From positions 54,013,359 to 54,077,358 of the forward strand of contig OX328132.1 in the NCBI GenBank assembly GCA_946811695.1: a stretch of 64,000 nt of DNA. The letters run 5' to 3'. This DNA comes from Gonocerus acuteangulatus (lineage: Eukaryota; Arthropoda; Insecta; Hemiptera; Coreidae). Position 1 is the stretch's first letter. Each line of letters begins with the position of its first letter. This document shows, in pieces, positions 33,086 through 43,776 of this stretch. Below the pieces are notes generated by a model that was not told the DNA's origin, ran no database searches, and was given only the letters and a program-made list of their open reading frames with translations. The translations under genes and the position numbers were made by a program.

Positions 33086-35369
33086 AGGGTGTATCGATTT
33101 TCAACTTTTTTTTTTTCCAAATTCCAAGTTGAAAAAAAGTTGCTACTAGGCACCACAATGTACCACAAAAAATTTTGGATTTTTTAAAAAATGTTTAGGT
33201 CTCCCGCACAAGGCCTAAAGTTTAGAAAATGTACTAAAAAAGTCGATTTTTACAAAAATATAAAAATAACCTAAAACACTTTTATTTTACATTGCAAGTT
33301 AAAATTCCACTAGCAATAAGCACAAAGATAGCCCGGCGCTAATGGCCAAGTTGTAGATGCGCCGTAAAAAAGAAAAAAAAAAAAAAAAAAAAAAAACAAT
33401 TTCAAAAATTTATCACATCATTTAGGCATCCCGCCCAAGGCCTAAAAGTCGTAAATTTCAGCACATTTTTGAAATTTTGCAGAACTTTGATATTTGTGTG
33501 GTTCTTGGTATAAACCTTAAATATAACTAAAACCTGGTTGGAATTATTGTTATAAGTTAAATAATGAAGACAATTTCAACACGTCAAGCGTCAACTTGAA
33601 GCAAGGGGGTGGGGGAAGGCCGGACTGTCGCACCGCGGTGACGCGCCACCTATGAATCACCGTGCGGGCTTGTCAGTACTTGTGTACCGGCAAGCAGTAG
33701 AAGTTGGGTTTTGAGTGCGATAGTCCTGTTTCTAAGACTTAATTGAGTGATTTGGGCACAAGAACTCGAGTTTATGGTCGACCAAAGTGGTTCTGGATTG
33801 ATGTCAATTGCAGACATCAATTGTCATCAATCAGAGTGTGACAAAAAACGAAACGACTAAACTTAAAAACCGCTTAGAAAGATTTTCATGGTCACAAGCT
33901 TTAATGCATGTAGTTGTGAAGAAATCTACAGTAGTCTCGTTGGTCATAAGCTCGTGAAATGAAAAACGAGCGTTGTGACAGTTCTTGTTTTACTTCTACA
34001 CTTGAAACATATTTTTGTCTCGTATAAACCACATTATTTTCAAAATCGCCATCTTGATTTGACTTTTGAGACATTCCATCATCTGTAATATTACTAGAAT
34101 CGATGTTATCAAAAGATTTTATGTTTTGGTCCTCAATTTTTTTTACAGCTACCTTTAATAAAGATTGTGAACCAAATCTATCATTCTAATCGCTTTTTAC
34201 GTTGTTTAGTTTCGCTTTTGCTACACTCTGCAATTGACATCAACCAAGGACCACGTTGGACGACCAAAAACCCGTGTTCTAATGCCGGGACGTTTTTGTC
34301 AATAAAGCAAATGCAGATGCTGGGGTCACATTTACCTTTCACATTTGTACATGCTGAGTACCAATATCAACCACTACAGTTTTAGTTTTGGGCTGAAAGC
34401 TAGTTACTGAATCTTTGTAGGATACTTCCTATTAGACCCTCAACACTTTTTAATTTTCTTAAGCTGCTCGTGCAGACTTATGACCATGAACATTGTGTTT
34501 TTGATGCCACTAACAAGAATAGAGGCTCTTTTCCTTATCTCCCCAAGTTTTAAAGCAACTCTCAATGCAATTGCCTTCATTGCAGGCATAGTTGTTTTAT
34601 TTTAATGTTTACCCATTCAAAATACTGTCGTATTAAGTCCATCTTGATCCGCAGGACATTAAAATCACTCTCATCGATAGGTTGCCCGATAACCGGCATG
34701 TCGGTAGTTTGTCTAGTTAAATGCGGTTATTTACTCATCTTTAACATAACAACAATCACTCAATTGAGTCTTAGAAACAGGACTAGCCCACGTAAAACCC
34801 AACTTATACTGCTTACCGATACATAAGTACTGACAAGTCTGCGCGCTGGTTCAAAAGTGGCGCGTCACCGCGGTGCGACAGTCTGGCTTTCCCCCACCCC
34901 CTTGCTCCAAGTTGACGCTTGACATGTTGAAATTGTCTTCATTATTTCACTTATAACAACAATTCCAGCCAGATTTTAGTTATATTTAAGGTTTAAACCA
35001 AGAACCAAACAAATATCAAAGTACTGCAAAATTTCAAAAATGTGCTGAAATTTACGTCTTTTAGGCCTTGTGCGGGAGACCTAAATGATGTGATAAATTT
35101 TTGAAATATTTTTTTTATCGTTTTTTGTGCTTACTGTTAATGGAATTTTAACTTGCAACGTAAAATAAAAGTGTTTTAGGTTATTTTAGTATTTTTGTAA
35201 AAACTGACTTTTTTAGTAAATTTTCTAAACTTTAGGCGTTGTGCGGGAGACCTAAACATTTTTTAAAAAATCCAAAATTTTTTGTAGTACATTGTGGTGC
35301 CTAGTAGCAACTTTTTTTCAACTTGGAATTTGGAAACAAAAAAAAAGTTGAAAATCGATACAAAATCGA
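33086..35369. mobile_element. Long-TIR element flanked by TCCCCACT
   Basis: TGTATCGATTTTCAAC begins the left arm and its complement ends the right. Arms (about 33086-33760 and 34750-35369) share GGTCTCCCGCACAAGGCCTA, GCACATTTTTGAAATTTTGC, CGCACCGCGGTGACGCGCC and TCTAAGACTTAATTGAGTGA. TCCCCACT occurs at 33078-33085 and 35370-35377, a likely 8-bp TSD. The two outermost termini are not identical (AGGG against TCGATTT), so one end may be altered. The centre (33.8-34.75 kb) has one coding-like minus stretch (about 34175-33915, Ser/Asp/Asn-rich, about 85 codons) without a recognised domain. Confidence 0.65.
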
Positions 35370-35377
35370 TCCCCACT

Positions 35378-35690
35378 GACCAAAATTTAAAATACATTTT
35401 TTTTTTTTTAATATTCCCAAAATTTGAATTTAGGGGTTTCTCAATGTGCTAAAAACGAATCTGACATCCGTTTTCAACTGAAAAATTGTTTTACATACTC
35501 GACTTTATAGAAGTCATTATTCTGACAAAATACTCCATATACCTACATTTAAAAAGTTATCCATTATAAAAAAATTTTTGATTTAAAAACGGATGTCAGA
35601 TTCGTTTTTAACACATTGAGAAACCCCTAAATTCAAATTTTGGGAATATTACAAAAATTAAAAAAAATGTATTTTAAATTTTGGTTAGGG
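35378..35690. mobile_element. 310-bp inverted-repeat MITE
   Basis: Arms of about 105 bases: left GACCAAAATTTAAAATACAT, AATTTAGGGGTTTCTCAATG, GAATCTGACATCCGTTTT; the right arm is the complement, ending TTAAATTTTGGTTA. A spacer of about 100 bases follows the first arm. TSD not clear. Confidence 0.75.
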
Positions 35691-35729
35691 GGGAACCTTT
35701 AAATTTTGTTAAAGATTCAACGAATTCAA

Positions 35730-36110
35730 AGAATAATATCTTGTAAGATGTTTAAATTTTGGTTACATTTAGGGTCCAGAAAGTATTCGAGAAAAAACTT
35801 TTATTAATAAACATGAAAAGTTTTGGGTCTTACTTTGGGTATATTTTGAATAGAAAATGAAAAACTTATTGGTTATAATGTTTTCCTAGAGCAATGGTTG
35901 CAAAGGAGGGGGAGTAATTCCGCATAGGATACTTTAAGTTTCCTGTTGTGATGCCTTAAACTTCCATCTCTTTGAGATTTAATTTCATATGTTTAACGAA
36001 CTATCATACCCTACCAATAAATGCTTCCTTTTTCTTCCTAACTAAGAATATGAACGGAACCGCGCTAAGATGACGCATTTCCTGCGAGTCGCACGTTTGA
36101 TTCTTTGGCA
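35730..36110 (-). repeat. Family A repeat, reverse copy
   Basis: AAATTTTGGTTACATTTAGG ... TTGGTTATAATGTTTTCCTA ... TCTTTGAGATTTAATTTCAT ... and finally the head complement GAACGGAACCGCGCTAAGAT, then CCTGCGAGTCGCAC. Confidence 0.7.
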
Positions 36111-36384
36111 GTTTTAATCCACTATATTTTGCCAGAATTACGCTTGGTTCTTTTAGATTGACTCGAACAACGACACTATTGAAATAAGCATTGAATAATG
36201 AAAACTATGTCACGCAGGAGCTGCATAACACAGGACATTCATCAGAAGGTGGTAAGTGTGCCCAGCCAATATTTAATTGTTTAAATACGAAATAAAGGTT
36301 TTGACATTTAATAATTTTAAGAAACAGCTGACTCAATTATTATTTTAATAATTATTTTTCTTCTTCTAATAAAATGGTGCATTG

Positions 36385-36545
36385 ACTATTCTACAAAGGT
36401 CTTTGGATTGGAATGCTTGTATTCGTTGAATGTATGAGTGTTTCGCTGTTCCCCATGATTCAAGCCCATAAGTTCAAATAGGTCTGATTATAGTTTTGTA
36501 TATAGTGTGTTATTTTGTGTTGTAAGCCTTTTTCAAAAGGTCCAA
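36385..36545 (-). pseudogene. Jockey-like LINE fragment (C-terminal part of RT ORF)
   Basis: Minus strand: LYTKL, one stop, then a text matching the 'LYK-IIRPIW-YG--LWGTA' and 'SNI--IQRFQSK-LR-IVNAP' block of Jockey-clade ORF2. The same block is better preserved at 40.13 kb. Stops and small indels make it dead. 36111-36384 holds nothing recognised. Confidence 0.65.
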
Positions 36546-37224
36546 GTAGTCGTCGTAGGAGTCCTTATCTCCTGTTCAGCTTTTGTTTTTTTATTCGTAT
36601 TTGTGAGTTCTATGTGAGTTTGCTGTCCCATGTAACGCACCTCATACTGGAAGCTGGCTGCTGAAAATGAAATATTCAATATTTGAAGAAATTTTTCATG
36701 AATGCAACCCCAATAGCCACAATCCTTGCGAAAGTGGCGAAATGAGGCCCCAGCAATGATTGATTAAAACGAAACCAAATATCCAATGACGCCTGATATA
36801 AATGTTTTTGCGTACTTGCATTTCAAGTACGAAGCCAAAGCAGGATAAGATATTATAGATTCGAAGCTGGTGTAGGATAAGGTTCTGAGATTCCTTCGAC
36901 TAGACAGGCTGGGGGGGGGGTGCTGTTATTCTTGCTACGCTGAGGGGGGGGGGGAGTCCTTCATGAAAAATTCAGTCCCCCGTTGAATCGATCTTCCCTT
37001 TCCACCCGATGGCTCCGAGCCCCCTTTTCCTTTCCTTCCAATATTCTCCTACATTTTATAATTTATTCGAAAAGTTTTATTTTTTCTCCAATTCTCAAAT
37101 CTTTATTGTAGGAGACTAGGCCACTGCACTGCGTCATCATTGGTTGAAGTAATGTACCTAAAATGAGAACTCGGAAAAAGAAGCAGATCGAAATGTAATC
37201 AATAACATTTTAACAAGCCTTGTC
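36546..37224. other. No gene; two G runs
   Basis: G tracts at 36911-36920 and 36942-36953 and otherwise unassigned sequence. Confidence 0.5.
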
Positions 37225-37500
37225 GGGGTCTCCCGTGGTCTAGTGGCTAGCGCCTTGGATTCATAAGCGGGAGATGGTGGGTTCGATTCCCACCTCCGGC
37301 AGGAAATTTTCTCATCTCAGGGCTCGCTGGGAAAATTCCTCCCGCTGCACCCTGGATGTTGGTGCTAATGACCTAGATGTAGATGCGCTTTAACTTCTCC
37401 AGACGAAGAGTTGCTCCAGGCCCCATCAAATGGTTAACCAACCCAATGTGGTAAGTACTGTGATCCAACCAACTTATTTCCTCAATGTAAAAAATAAACA
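37225..37500 (+). mobile_element. tRNA-derived SINE, family SINE-3
   Basis: The head GGTCTCCCGTGGTCTAGTGG, then CTAGCGCC, has a D-arm/A-box. GGTGGGTTCGATTCCCACC is a perfect T-arm/B-box. Acceptor and anticodon stems do not pair, so this is not a functional tRNA gene. A non-tRNA body follows (CTCAGGGCTCGCTGGG ... CCCTGGATGTTGGTGCTAAT ... CAACCCAATGTGGTAAGTAC) to about 37500. Confidence 0.75.
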
Positions 37501-38123
37501 TTTCAAACAAAATTACAAAACAAGCAACCATCTCTCACAACTACTTACGGGACATAGCCATAGATAGTTATTTACACGAATACAAACTTACAGACTCAAA
37601 ACTTGTACTTATGACCACTCCATACTGAAGATTCATTTAATTTACGACTCTCCACTAACAGAAGAATGCAGGAAAACATTAAAAAATACTATAAAAACAG
37701 ACAAAAGGAATGGCCAATAAGCCCAAAAGAAATAACCTTTTTCTTCTAGAAAAAAATATTGAATTTGTAAACGAAGATATAAGATTGAAATGTTAGATTT
37801 ATTGGCCTAGCTGATAAATCTGTATGAAACAGATAAATAATAGATACTTTTTCTGTTATGTCTATAATATTATGTATATAACTTTGCCCCGTCGTTTTTC
37901 TATAGATGGCGTTAGCGATAAGTAGACGTTGAGTACATACATTATAGACGACATACAATAATCCTTACTATTTTTTGAACATAACCTGATAGGACCAGTA
38001 GTCGATTTGTGTTTACATCATATAGTTATTCTCGAATAAAAATTTCAACTTATGAGCCGAATTGTTGTCATTTAATGGAAGTGTTAATTTATTTTAAGCC
38101 CTATGATAGACGATACTTTCTAG
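37501..38123. other. No gene recognised; possible LTR-like text near 37.9 kb
   Basis: TATAGATGGCGTTAGCGAT at about 37900 and the following text look like LTR sequence of the kind found in Ty3-type elements, but no primer-binding site or second LTR was seen. Confidence 0.3.
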
Positions 38124-38371
38124 CATGGGCGCATATAGGAGGGCAGCAGCCCCCCCCCCCCGAAATTTTGATTTGATGGTAAAAATGTGTCATAAAACTC
38201 TTAAAAGCAACTAAAATAAGATCACTTAGTTCATAAAAGAATATTTTATTTTAGGTGTAATAGCGTTTTAGTTACCTACAACTATTCCTAGTTCTAAATT
38301 GTTAGTATTCCATACCCCGAAAATTGTCCCAGCCCCCCCCCCCCCGAAATTATTTCCTATATATGCCCATG
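38124..38371 (+). mobile_element. Family B MITE, complete
   Basis: CATGGGCGCATATAGG at the left, CCTATATATGCCCATG at the right, and between them AACTAAAATAAGATCACTTA and TTGTTAGTATTCCATACCCC. The flanks CTTTCTAG and ATAGTAGT do not match, so one side was rearranged, perhaps during growth of the VNTR that follows directly. Confidence 0.85.
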
Positions 38372-38965
38372 ATAGTAGTGGATCTACGTCTTCCAGAGGT
38401 TGTAACGGGAAGATATCTAGTCCTGGGATAGTGGACTCAATCTTCCTTTCCATTATGGATAGTAGTGTATCTACGTCTTCCAGAGGTTGTAACGGGAAGC
38501 TATCTAGTCCTGGGATAGTGGACTCAATCTTCCTTTCCATTATGGATAGAAGTCTATCTACGCCTTCCAGAGGTGGTAACGGGAAGATATCTAGTCCAGG
38601 GATAGCGGACTCAATCTTCCTTTCCATTATGGATAGTAGTGGATCTACGTCTTCCAGAGGTTGTAACGGGAAGATATCTAGTCCTGGGATAGTGGACTCA
38701 ATCTTCCTTTCCATTATAGATAGAAGTCGATCTACGTCTTCCAGAGGTTGTAACGGGAAGATATCTAGTCCTGGGATAGTGGACTCAATCATCCTTTCCA
38801 TTATGGATAGTAGTGGATCTACGTCTTCCAGAGGTGGTAACCGGAAGATATCTAGTCCAGGGATAGCGGACTCAATCTTCCTTTCCATTATGGATAGTAG
38901 TGGAACTACGTCATCCAGAGTTGGTAACCGGAAGATATCTAGCCCTGGGATAGTGGACTCATGCA
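38372..38965. repeat. 87-bp VNTR, about 6.8 copies
   Basis: The unit contains GGATCTACGTCTTCCAGAGG, AAGATATCTAGTCCTGGGAT and CTTCCTTTCCATTATGGATA; copies differ at a few positions. Because 87 is a multiple of 3, both strands stay open (224 and 232 codons, a 29-residue repeat on minus). No signal distinguishes a real protein from a periodic artefact. Confidence 0.95.
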
Positions 38966-40124
38966 ACCCTTGAAGTATAGATACAGTGGTGGAATTCGTA
39001 ATTTGTAGAAGGAAGTTTGGAGTTGGAGGTATTTATCTACTCCCCAAAATTTTTTTAGTCTTTGGTTGGATTGAAGGAGGATCCACACATCTTCTCTATA
39101 ACCGTTTGGACGTGCTTTTCAAGATATGCCTTAACCAGAAAACGTATCGTCCTATCTGGAAGATAGGATGGACTTGCTTAGAGATAGTAGGAAAGGGAAA
39201 GCTCAGCTTATCGAATTCTAGGAAGATAATTTTGTTCAGTTGTTGCTTTTGGAAACATACTGCACCTTGTGTTTGGGACAAGAGGGAGTAACGAAGGAGT
39301 GGCGATGACATGAGAGGTTGACTAGAATGAGTGAGACGTGCGTGTAATGCGATGGGGCGAGGGTGTACTAGGGAAATACGCCCCAAGAGACGCGGAATAA
39401 ATCGCTGTTTGAAGCAACATGTAGGAACATGTGCGGGAAAGCTAAACGACCCAATGCAACCAATAGTGACATGTGCGCCCTCCAATTCAACAGTTGTCAA
39501 CCCTCAGAGGTTATTGCATTATCCCCCCCCCCTCCTGGTTGGAATGTTTAACTCCCTAATGATGGATCCCTCATATTTAATGCATCGTCCAATCTGTCGC
39601 TCTCTCTTTGACTCTTGATCCAGTAACATCCTTACAATTTTATTGGCACCTGCCATAGCCATATTAGTCATATTTTGACAAAACCATTTCGAATTCAGGT
39701 ATTGGCTTCAAAAGCAGCTATATCCGTTTAGTAGAGCAATAAAAAAAAACGAAATATTAAATAAGGCATATCACGCTAATAAGGAGGAAACATGCAAAAA
39801 CTAATTGCAAATCGAAAAGAGTTTGAAAGTGCAGATCATGCTGTAGCGGGACAAGAGACTGTTCAAGCTTAGTTGCTAAGGAGCTACACCTAGCAACCGC
39901 AAGAGCGGTACCTAGCAACCAGCTGTTTAAAATAAATTATTATTAAAAACAGTGAAAAAACAATAGGGTGCAATGAGAGCTTTTGAGTTTGCTTCTCTAC
40001 ATCAAAATAAATTAAAATGAAAGCTTAAGAGTGTCGTGACTAGCCGCGAAGTGCAGCAAAAGCGACATTTGTCAGACAATTCGGGAGTGAATACGCCGGA
40101 CAATTCGTGGGTGATTAATTCAGA
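38966..40124. other. No gene recognised
   Basis: Overlapping frames on both strands at 39096-39500 cancel each other as evidence. At 39870-39925 three GTTGCTAGG-like words occur in both orientations, resembling RFX X-box half-sites; this is probably coincidental. Confidence 0.4.
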
Positions 40125-40390
40125 CAATTCGCAAACAAACTCACTATTTACAAAACTATAATCAGACTTATTTGGAGCTACGGATTTGAATTATGGGGAA
40201 CAGCAAAATTCTCAAACATACAACGAAAATAAGCATTCCAATCCTAAGTCCTTCGTAGAATAGTCAATGCTCCCTTTTATGTCTCCAACAAAGCCCTACA
40301 TAACGACCTTAATATTCTTTTCGTAAACGATCTCACCAAATCCCGATTCCTAACGTTTCATTCCAAATTGTCATCCCACCCAAATGCTAG
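40125..40390 (+). pseudogene. Jockey-like LINE fragment (C-terminal part of RT ORF)
   Basis: Plus strand: NKLTIYKTIIRLIWSYGFEL, WGTAKFSNIQRK, a stop, then LRRIVNAPFYVSNKALHNDL and NILFVNDLTKSRFLTFHSKL. This is the thumb/C-terminal region typical of Jockey-clade ORF2. It carries at least two stops and lacks the polymerase motifs and endonuclease. The minus-strand fragment at 46.4 kb covers the same block. Confidence 0.8.
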
Positions 40391-40837
40391 TGGTCAATCC
40401 TTTTCTACTTGGACACAAATACCTTCCCAAGATAGCGGTTAAAAATAGTAAAAATAAAAATGTTAACATATTAGAAAGTGTCAATAATGATTGGCTCCTT
40501 CCATATACTGTTCATTCATTTGTAGGTATACTAAGGCCAGCACAACTAATTATAATTAATAACTGTTTTGAAGCGCTTTCATTTCAACAATGGGAATAGT
40601 ATTATTTTTCGTTTTCTGGATTATTTTCAGTTCCATATGCACAAATATACATTAAAACATTTTAGGTATGATTACTTATTGTGCAAAAATGAAACATGGT
40701 AGAAAAAAAAAAAAAAAAAAAAAAAAAACGATTACAGTTTTGGAATCAGCACATCAAATTTAGTGAAGCAGACCTATTTTGGAGGAAACCCCAGAATCAC
40801 GCACATCGGTGTAATTGTAGTATATAAATTGTACAGA
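40391..40837. other. AT-rich, no gene; poly-A at about 40704-40728
   Basis: Nothing else recognised. Confidence 0.5.
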
Positions 40838-41164
40838 TATTTAATCAGAGATGGGCATAATTTTATTTATAAATAAAAATACGAATTTATTCGTACTTCT
40901 TATATTTATAAATACGAATATAAATAAATTTGTCTTCATAAGGGGGGTCTCCCACGCCGGACCCTGAGCCCGCCGCGGCACCACGAGCTGCGCTGTAGGG
41001 ACAGGGGAAAAAAAATAAAAACTAAAAAATATTACCTTCAATAACTTTGTTATCGTTAATACGAACAAATTCATAATTTATTTGCGATTTTTTTTGTGAA
41101 TAAATTTGTATTCACAAATTATAATGTGAATAAATTTGTATTCATATATTTTAACGTGAATTTT

Positions 41165-41700
41165 TTTTGTAATCACTAGAAAGAATACCATTAGAAAGCT
41201 TTCTAAATGCTCTACAAAAAAGGTTCTAATGAAAGTTTTGATTAGGCGATGTCAATCGGAGAAATAAGTGCTTAAAACTTTAAAGTAATTGATTTCGCTT
41301 ATTCGAACTGTTCTTTTTGTCTTTGATTTTGATACTTAAAATTATGGGATTCAGTTGAAACATTTTCTGCATGTTTGAATTTCATCAACACTAATATTTT
41401 AAAATTTTGGTTACGTTTGGAGCTAAGGAAGGATTAGAATAAAATATTTTATTAACAGACATAAAATGTTTTGGGAACTTCGTATACATTCCCTAATATC
41501 TCGAAGACGGTTAGGAATATTGGTAAACGGAGGGTTACCATGCGAAAGCTTACTAAATGTTCTACAAAAAAGATTCTAAAACAATTTTTGATTAGGCTAT
41601 GTCAATCGGAGAAATAAGTGCTTAAACTTTGAAGTAATTGATTTCGTTTATTCGAACGGTTCTTTTTGTTTGTTTTTATTCCTTGTTATTTTTTAATTGC
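41165..41700 (-). repeat. Family A repeat, tandemly duplicated segment
   Basis: CTAAATG(C/T)TCTACAAAAAA occurs at about 41205 and 41555, and CAATCGGAGAAATAAGTGC at 41254 and 41607, a direct duplication with a period near 350. Confidence 0.75.
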
Positions 41701-41782
41701 TTAAAGTTGGATAATGTATTTGACAATAAAACAGATTAATTAAAATAAGAAAAACAATTCATTGTTAAAAATATATCAGGCT

Positions 41783-41882
41783 GTACCGTATGAAATGTCA
41801 GTTTTGGATTTGTCAATTTCCTTCAAATGTCTTGAAACTGTCGAGGCTCCTACTCCGAGTTCTTTGGCATATTCCCTAGTGT
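41783..41882 (-). pseudogene. Mariner transposase HTH scrap
   Basis: Minus strand: REYAKELGVGASTVSRHLKE, then IDKSKTDISYG. This matches the second helix-turn-helix of mariner/Tc1 transposases (pattern LAEELGVS--TVSRHLK-IGK). Nothing else of the transposase is recognisable nearby. Confidence 0.5.
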
Positions 41883-43012
41883 TTTTAATTGCTTATAGTA
41901 GTCAAATGTATTTGTCAATAAAAGAGGATACGTATAATTAGAATCAATATTTTGTTTGTTAGAATTCGAAGATGCCGTATGAATATCTAGATTACAGTAC
42001 TGGTGTTGATTTCGTTCTTAAGAATTATTCTTGGTATTCCCTATTTTCGTCTGTTACCCATAGTTTTTTATTGTTAGTAGGTTTTTCTTATTGATTATGG
42101 AATATAAATCTATTTGGCTATAAAACAGGATACGTAAAATTAGTGACAATATTTCGGAGATTTCTGAGCGAAATACTTTTAAGATTTTCTACCACCACGA
42201 ACGGCTTTTTTCCTCTATTTTTATCCACTAGATAGGCTTTATTTTGCATATTATTCTATATAAGTTTTATTCAGCAGGGGATTCTGATGAAATGTCGTGT
42301 TTTTGCTGTGGATTTTAAATACGATGTATCTAAGATTGGATAACATTAGCGAGTCTACATAGTTAAGAACCGACGACGGTTACTTCTTGCTATGATTTAG
42401 TCTACATATGTATATTAAGTCCTAAATCCAAAAAATAAACTTCACAACGGTTAGATACTATGAGCGAATATGGCGGTTCAATGCCCGGAGAAACAAGGGG
42501 GCCGCAGGAAATTTACCTGCTAAGAGTTAATCCTCAAGAGCTGTAAATATACCCCAGGTATCTGCCGACACAAATACAAAGCCTAGGCGGAGAGCACCCC
42601 AAAAACTCAGATCCAAACATAAGGTTATATACTAAATATTCATAAAGACTACTTAGTTGTAAACCGATTCATCAATTAGCAATCAATAGTTTTCAACAAA
42701 GGTTATATACTAAATATTGATAAAAAGTATTTAATTACAAAAAAAAAACAATATTCCACAAGACTTGTTTTTGGTCCATTTGTGTCTACTCCATAGACTT
42801 AATTAGGTATTTTATTCTATTGTAGTTGGGCAACTAAACTTTGTTTTATTTTGTTAAATAAAGTTTTTTTTTCTTGACTTGTTATTCGTCAAGACTTTTA
42901 TTTGTCCTTATGTATTTACTAGATAGGTTTTATTCGGCATATTATTCTATATAGGCTATATTAGGCAGGGTATTCTACTCAATCTTGTGTACTTCTTCTT
43001 GATCCTTCTGTA
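41883..43012. other. hAT-like interior, no gene recognised
   Basis: Contains the twice-used phrase TAGGCTTTATT(T/A)GGCATATT (near 42233 and 42944), suggesting internal duplication. Small frames only. Confidence 0.4.
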
Positions 43013-43261
43013 CATGGGCGTATATAAAAACAATTTCGGGGGGGGGGGCTGAGACCATTTCCAGAGTATGGAATACTAAATATTTAGAGCTTGGAATAGT
43101 TTTAGGCAACTAAAACGCTATTACACGTAAAATAAAATATGTTTTATGAACTAAGTGATCTTATTTAATTTATTTTTAAGGGTTTTACGAGAAGTTTTTA
43201 TCATCAATTCAAAATTTCGGGAGGGGCTGCAGCCCCCCCCCCCCCCTCATATACGCCCATG
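43013..43261 (-). mobile_element. Family B MITE, complete, perfect 8-bp TSD
   Basis: CATGGGCGTATATAAAAAC to CATATACGCCCATG, 249 bp. CTTCTGTA is duplicated at 43005-43012 and 43262-43269. CATGG ends with 8-bp TSDs indicate a hAT-type MITE. C and G runs of 10-14 bases lie near both ends. Confidence 0.92.
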
Positions 43262-43499
43262 CTTCTGTATCATCTAGAAAGGCTTTATTAGGCATATTTT
43301 GTATTGATTTATAGAGCTTTGCTTTGGAATGAGAGCCAGATTCTGTAATTTCCGCTTCTGTGTATAAGTTAGCTACTGTCGGTGTCCCTGACGCCTTAAT
43401 ATCACTTTTATTCGAGATGTTCGAGAGGATTTTGACAATTCTAACGAGATATATAAAAAAAGATAAGTTCATTTCTTTTCTAAGCTTATCAAATGGCAC
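43262..43499 (-). other. Coding-like stretch of unknown origin
   Basis: The minus strand reads FDKLRKEMNLSFFIYLVRIV, then KILSNISNKSDIKASGTPTV and ANLYTEAEITESGSHSKAKL, without stops, inside a 202-codon frame that also runs through the hAT end. It could be a remnant of a captured or transposon gene. No family is recognised. Confidence 0.3.
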
Positions 43500-43552
43500 T
43501 AGGGACATGAACGGAACCGCGCTAAGATGCTGCAGTTCCTGCGAGTCGGACT
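43500..43552 (-). repeat. Family A head, reverse
   Basis: GAACGGAACCGCGCTAAGAT, then GCTGCAGTTCCTGCGAGTCG, the complement of the A head motif. Confidence 0.75.
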
Positions 43553-43776
43553 TTTTTTTGTGAATATTTACAATTTTTTCTGTGGATTTATTTGTATTCG
43601 CAGGAAAATTTGTGAATAAAATTTTATTTTTATATTTAATATACGTGAATACAAATAAATTCGTATTCACACTTATGAATACGAATTTATTTATATTCGT
43701 ATTTACAAATATATGAAGTACGAATAAATTCATATTTTTATTTATAAATAATATTATGCCCATCTCTGTATTTAAT

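Larger units (their letters stand above)
33047..35724. mobile_element. Giant nested palindrome, about 2.7 kb
   Basis: The outermost inverted text is TTGAATCTTTAACAAAATTT, then AAAGGG, at 33047, with its complement at about 35699-35724. Inside are a 2.28-kb element with about 700-base arms (33086-35369) and a 310-bp inverted-repeat MITE (35378-35690). Confidence 0.75.
40846..43768. mobile_element. hAT-like element (2,923 bp), perfect 8-bp TSD
   Basis: The left end reads CAGAGATGGGCATAATTTTA and the right end is its complement with small indels (ATTATGCCCATCTCTG). TATTTAAT is duplicated at 40838-40845 and 43769-43776. Subterminal words are AATACGAATTTATTCGTA and GTGAATAAATTTGTATTCAC. The interior holds reversed family A sequence, a mariner scrap and a B MITE. 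No hAT transposase was found. Confidence 0.9.

Noticed and set aside
37225..37298. Functional tRNA gene
   Set aside because: The T-arm and D-arm are good, but acceptor and anticodon stems do not pair and a SINE body follows.
38268..38973. 224- and 232-codon frames on opposite strands
   Set aside because: An 87-bp VNTR keeps both strands open; no evidence favours either as a gene, and the frames run into the B MITE.
39870..39925. RFX X-box-like regulatory cluster (GTTGCTAGG words)
   Set aside because: Only loose half-site matches, no gene nearby, and such words are common by chance.
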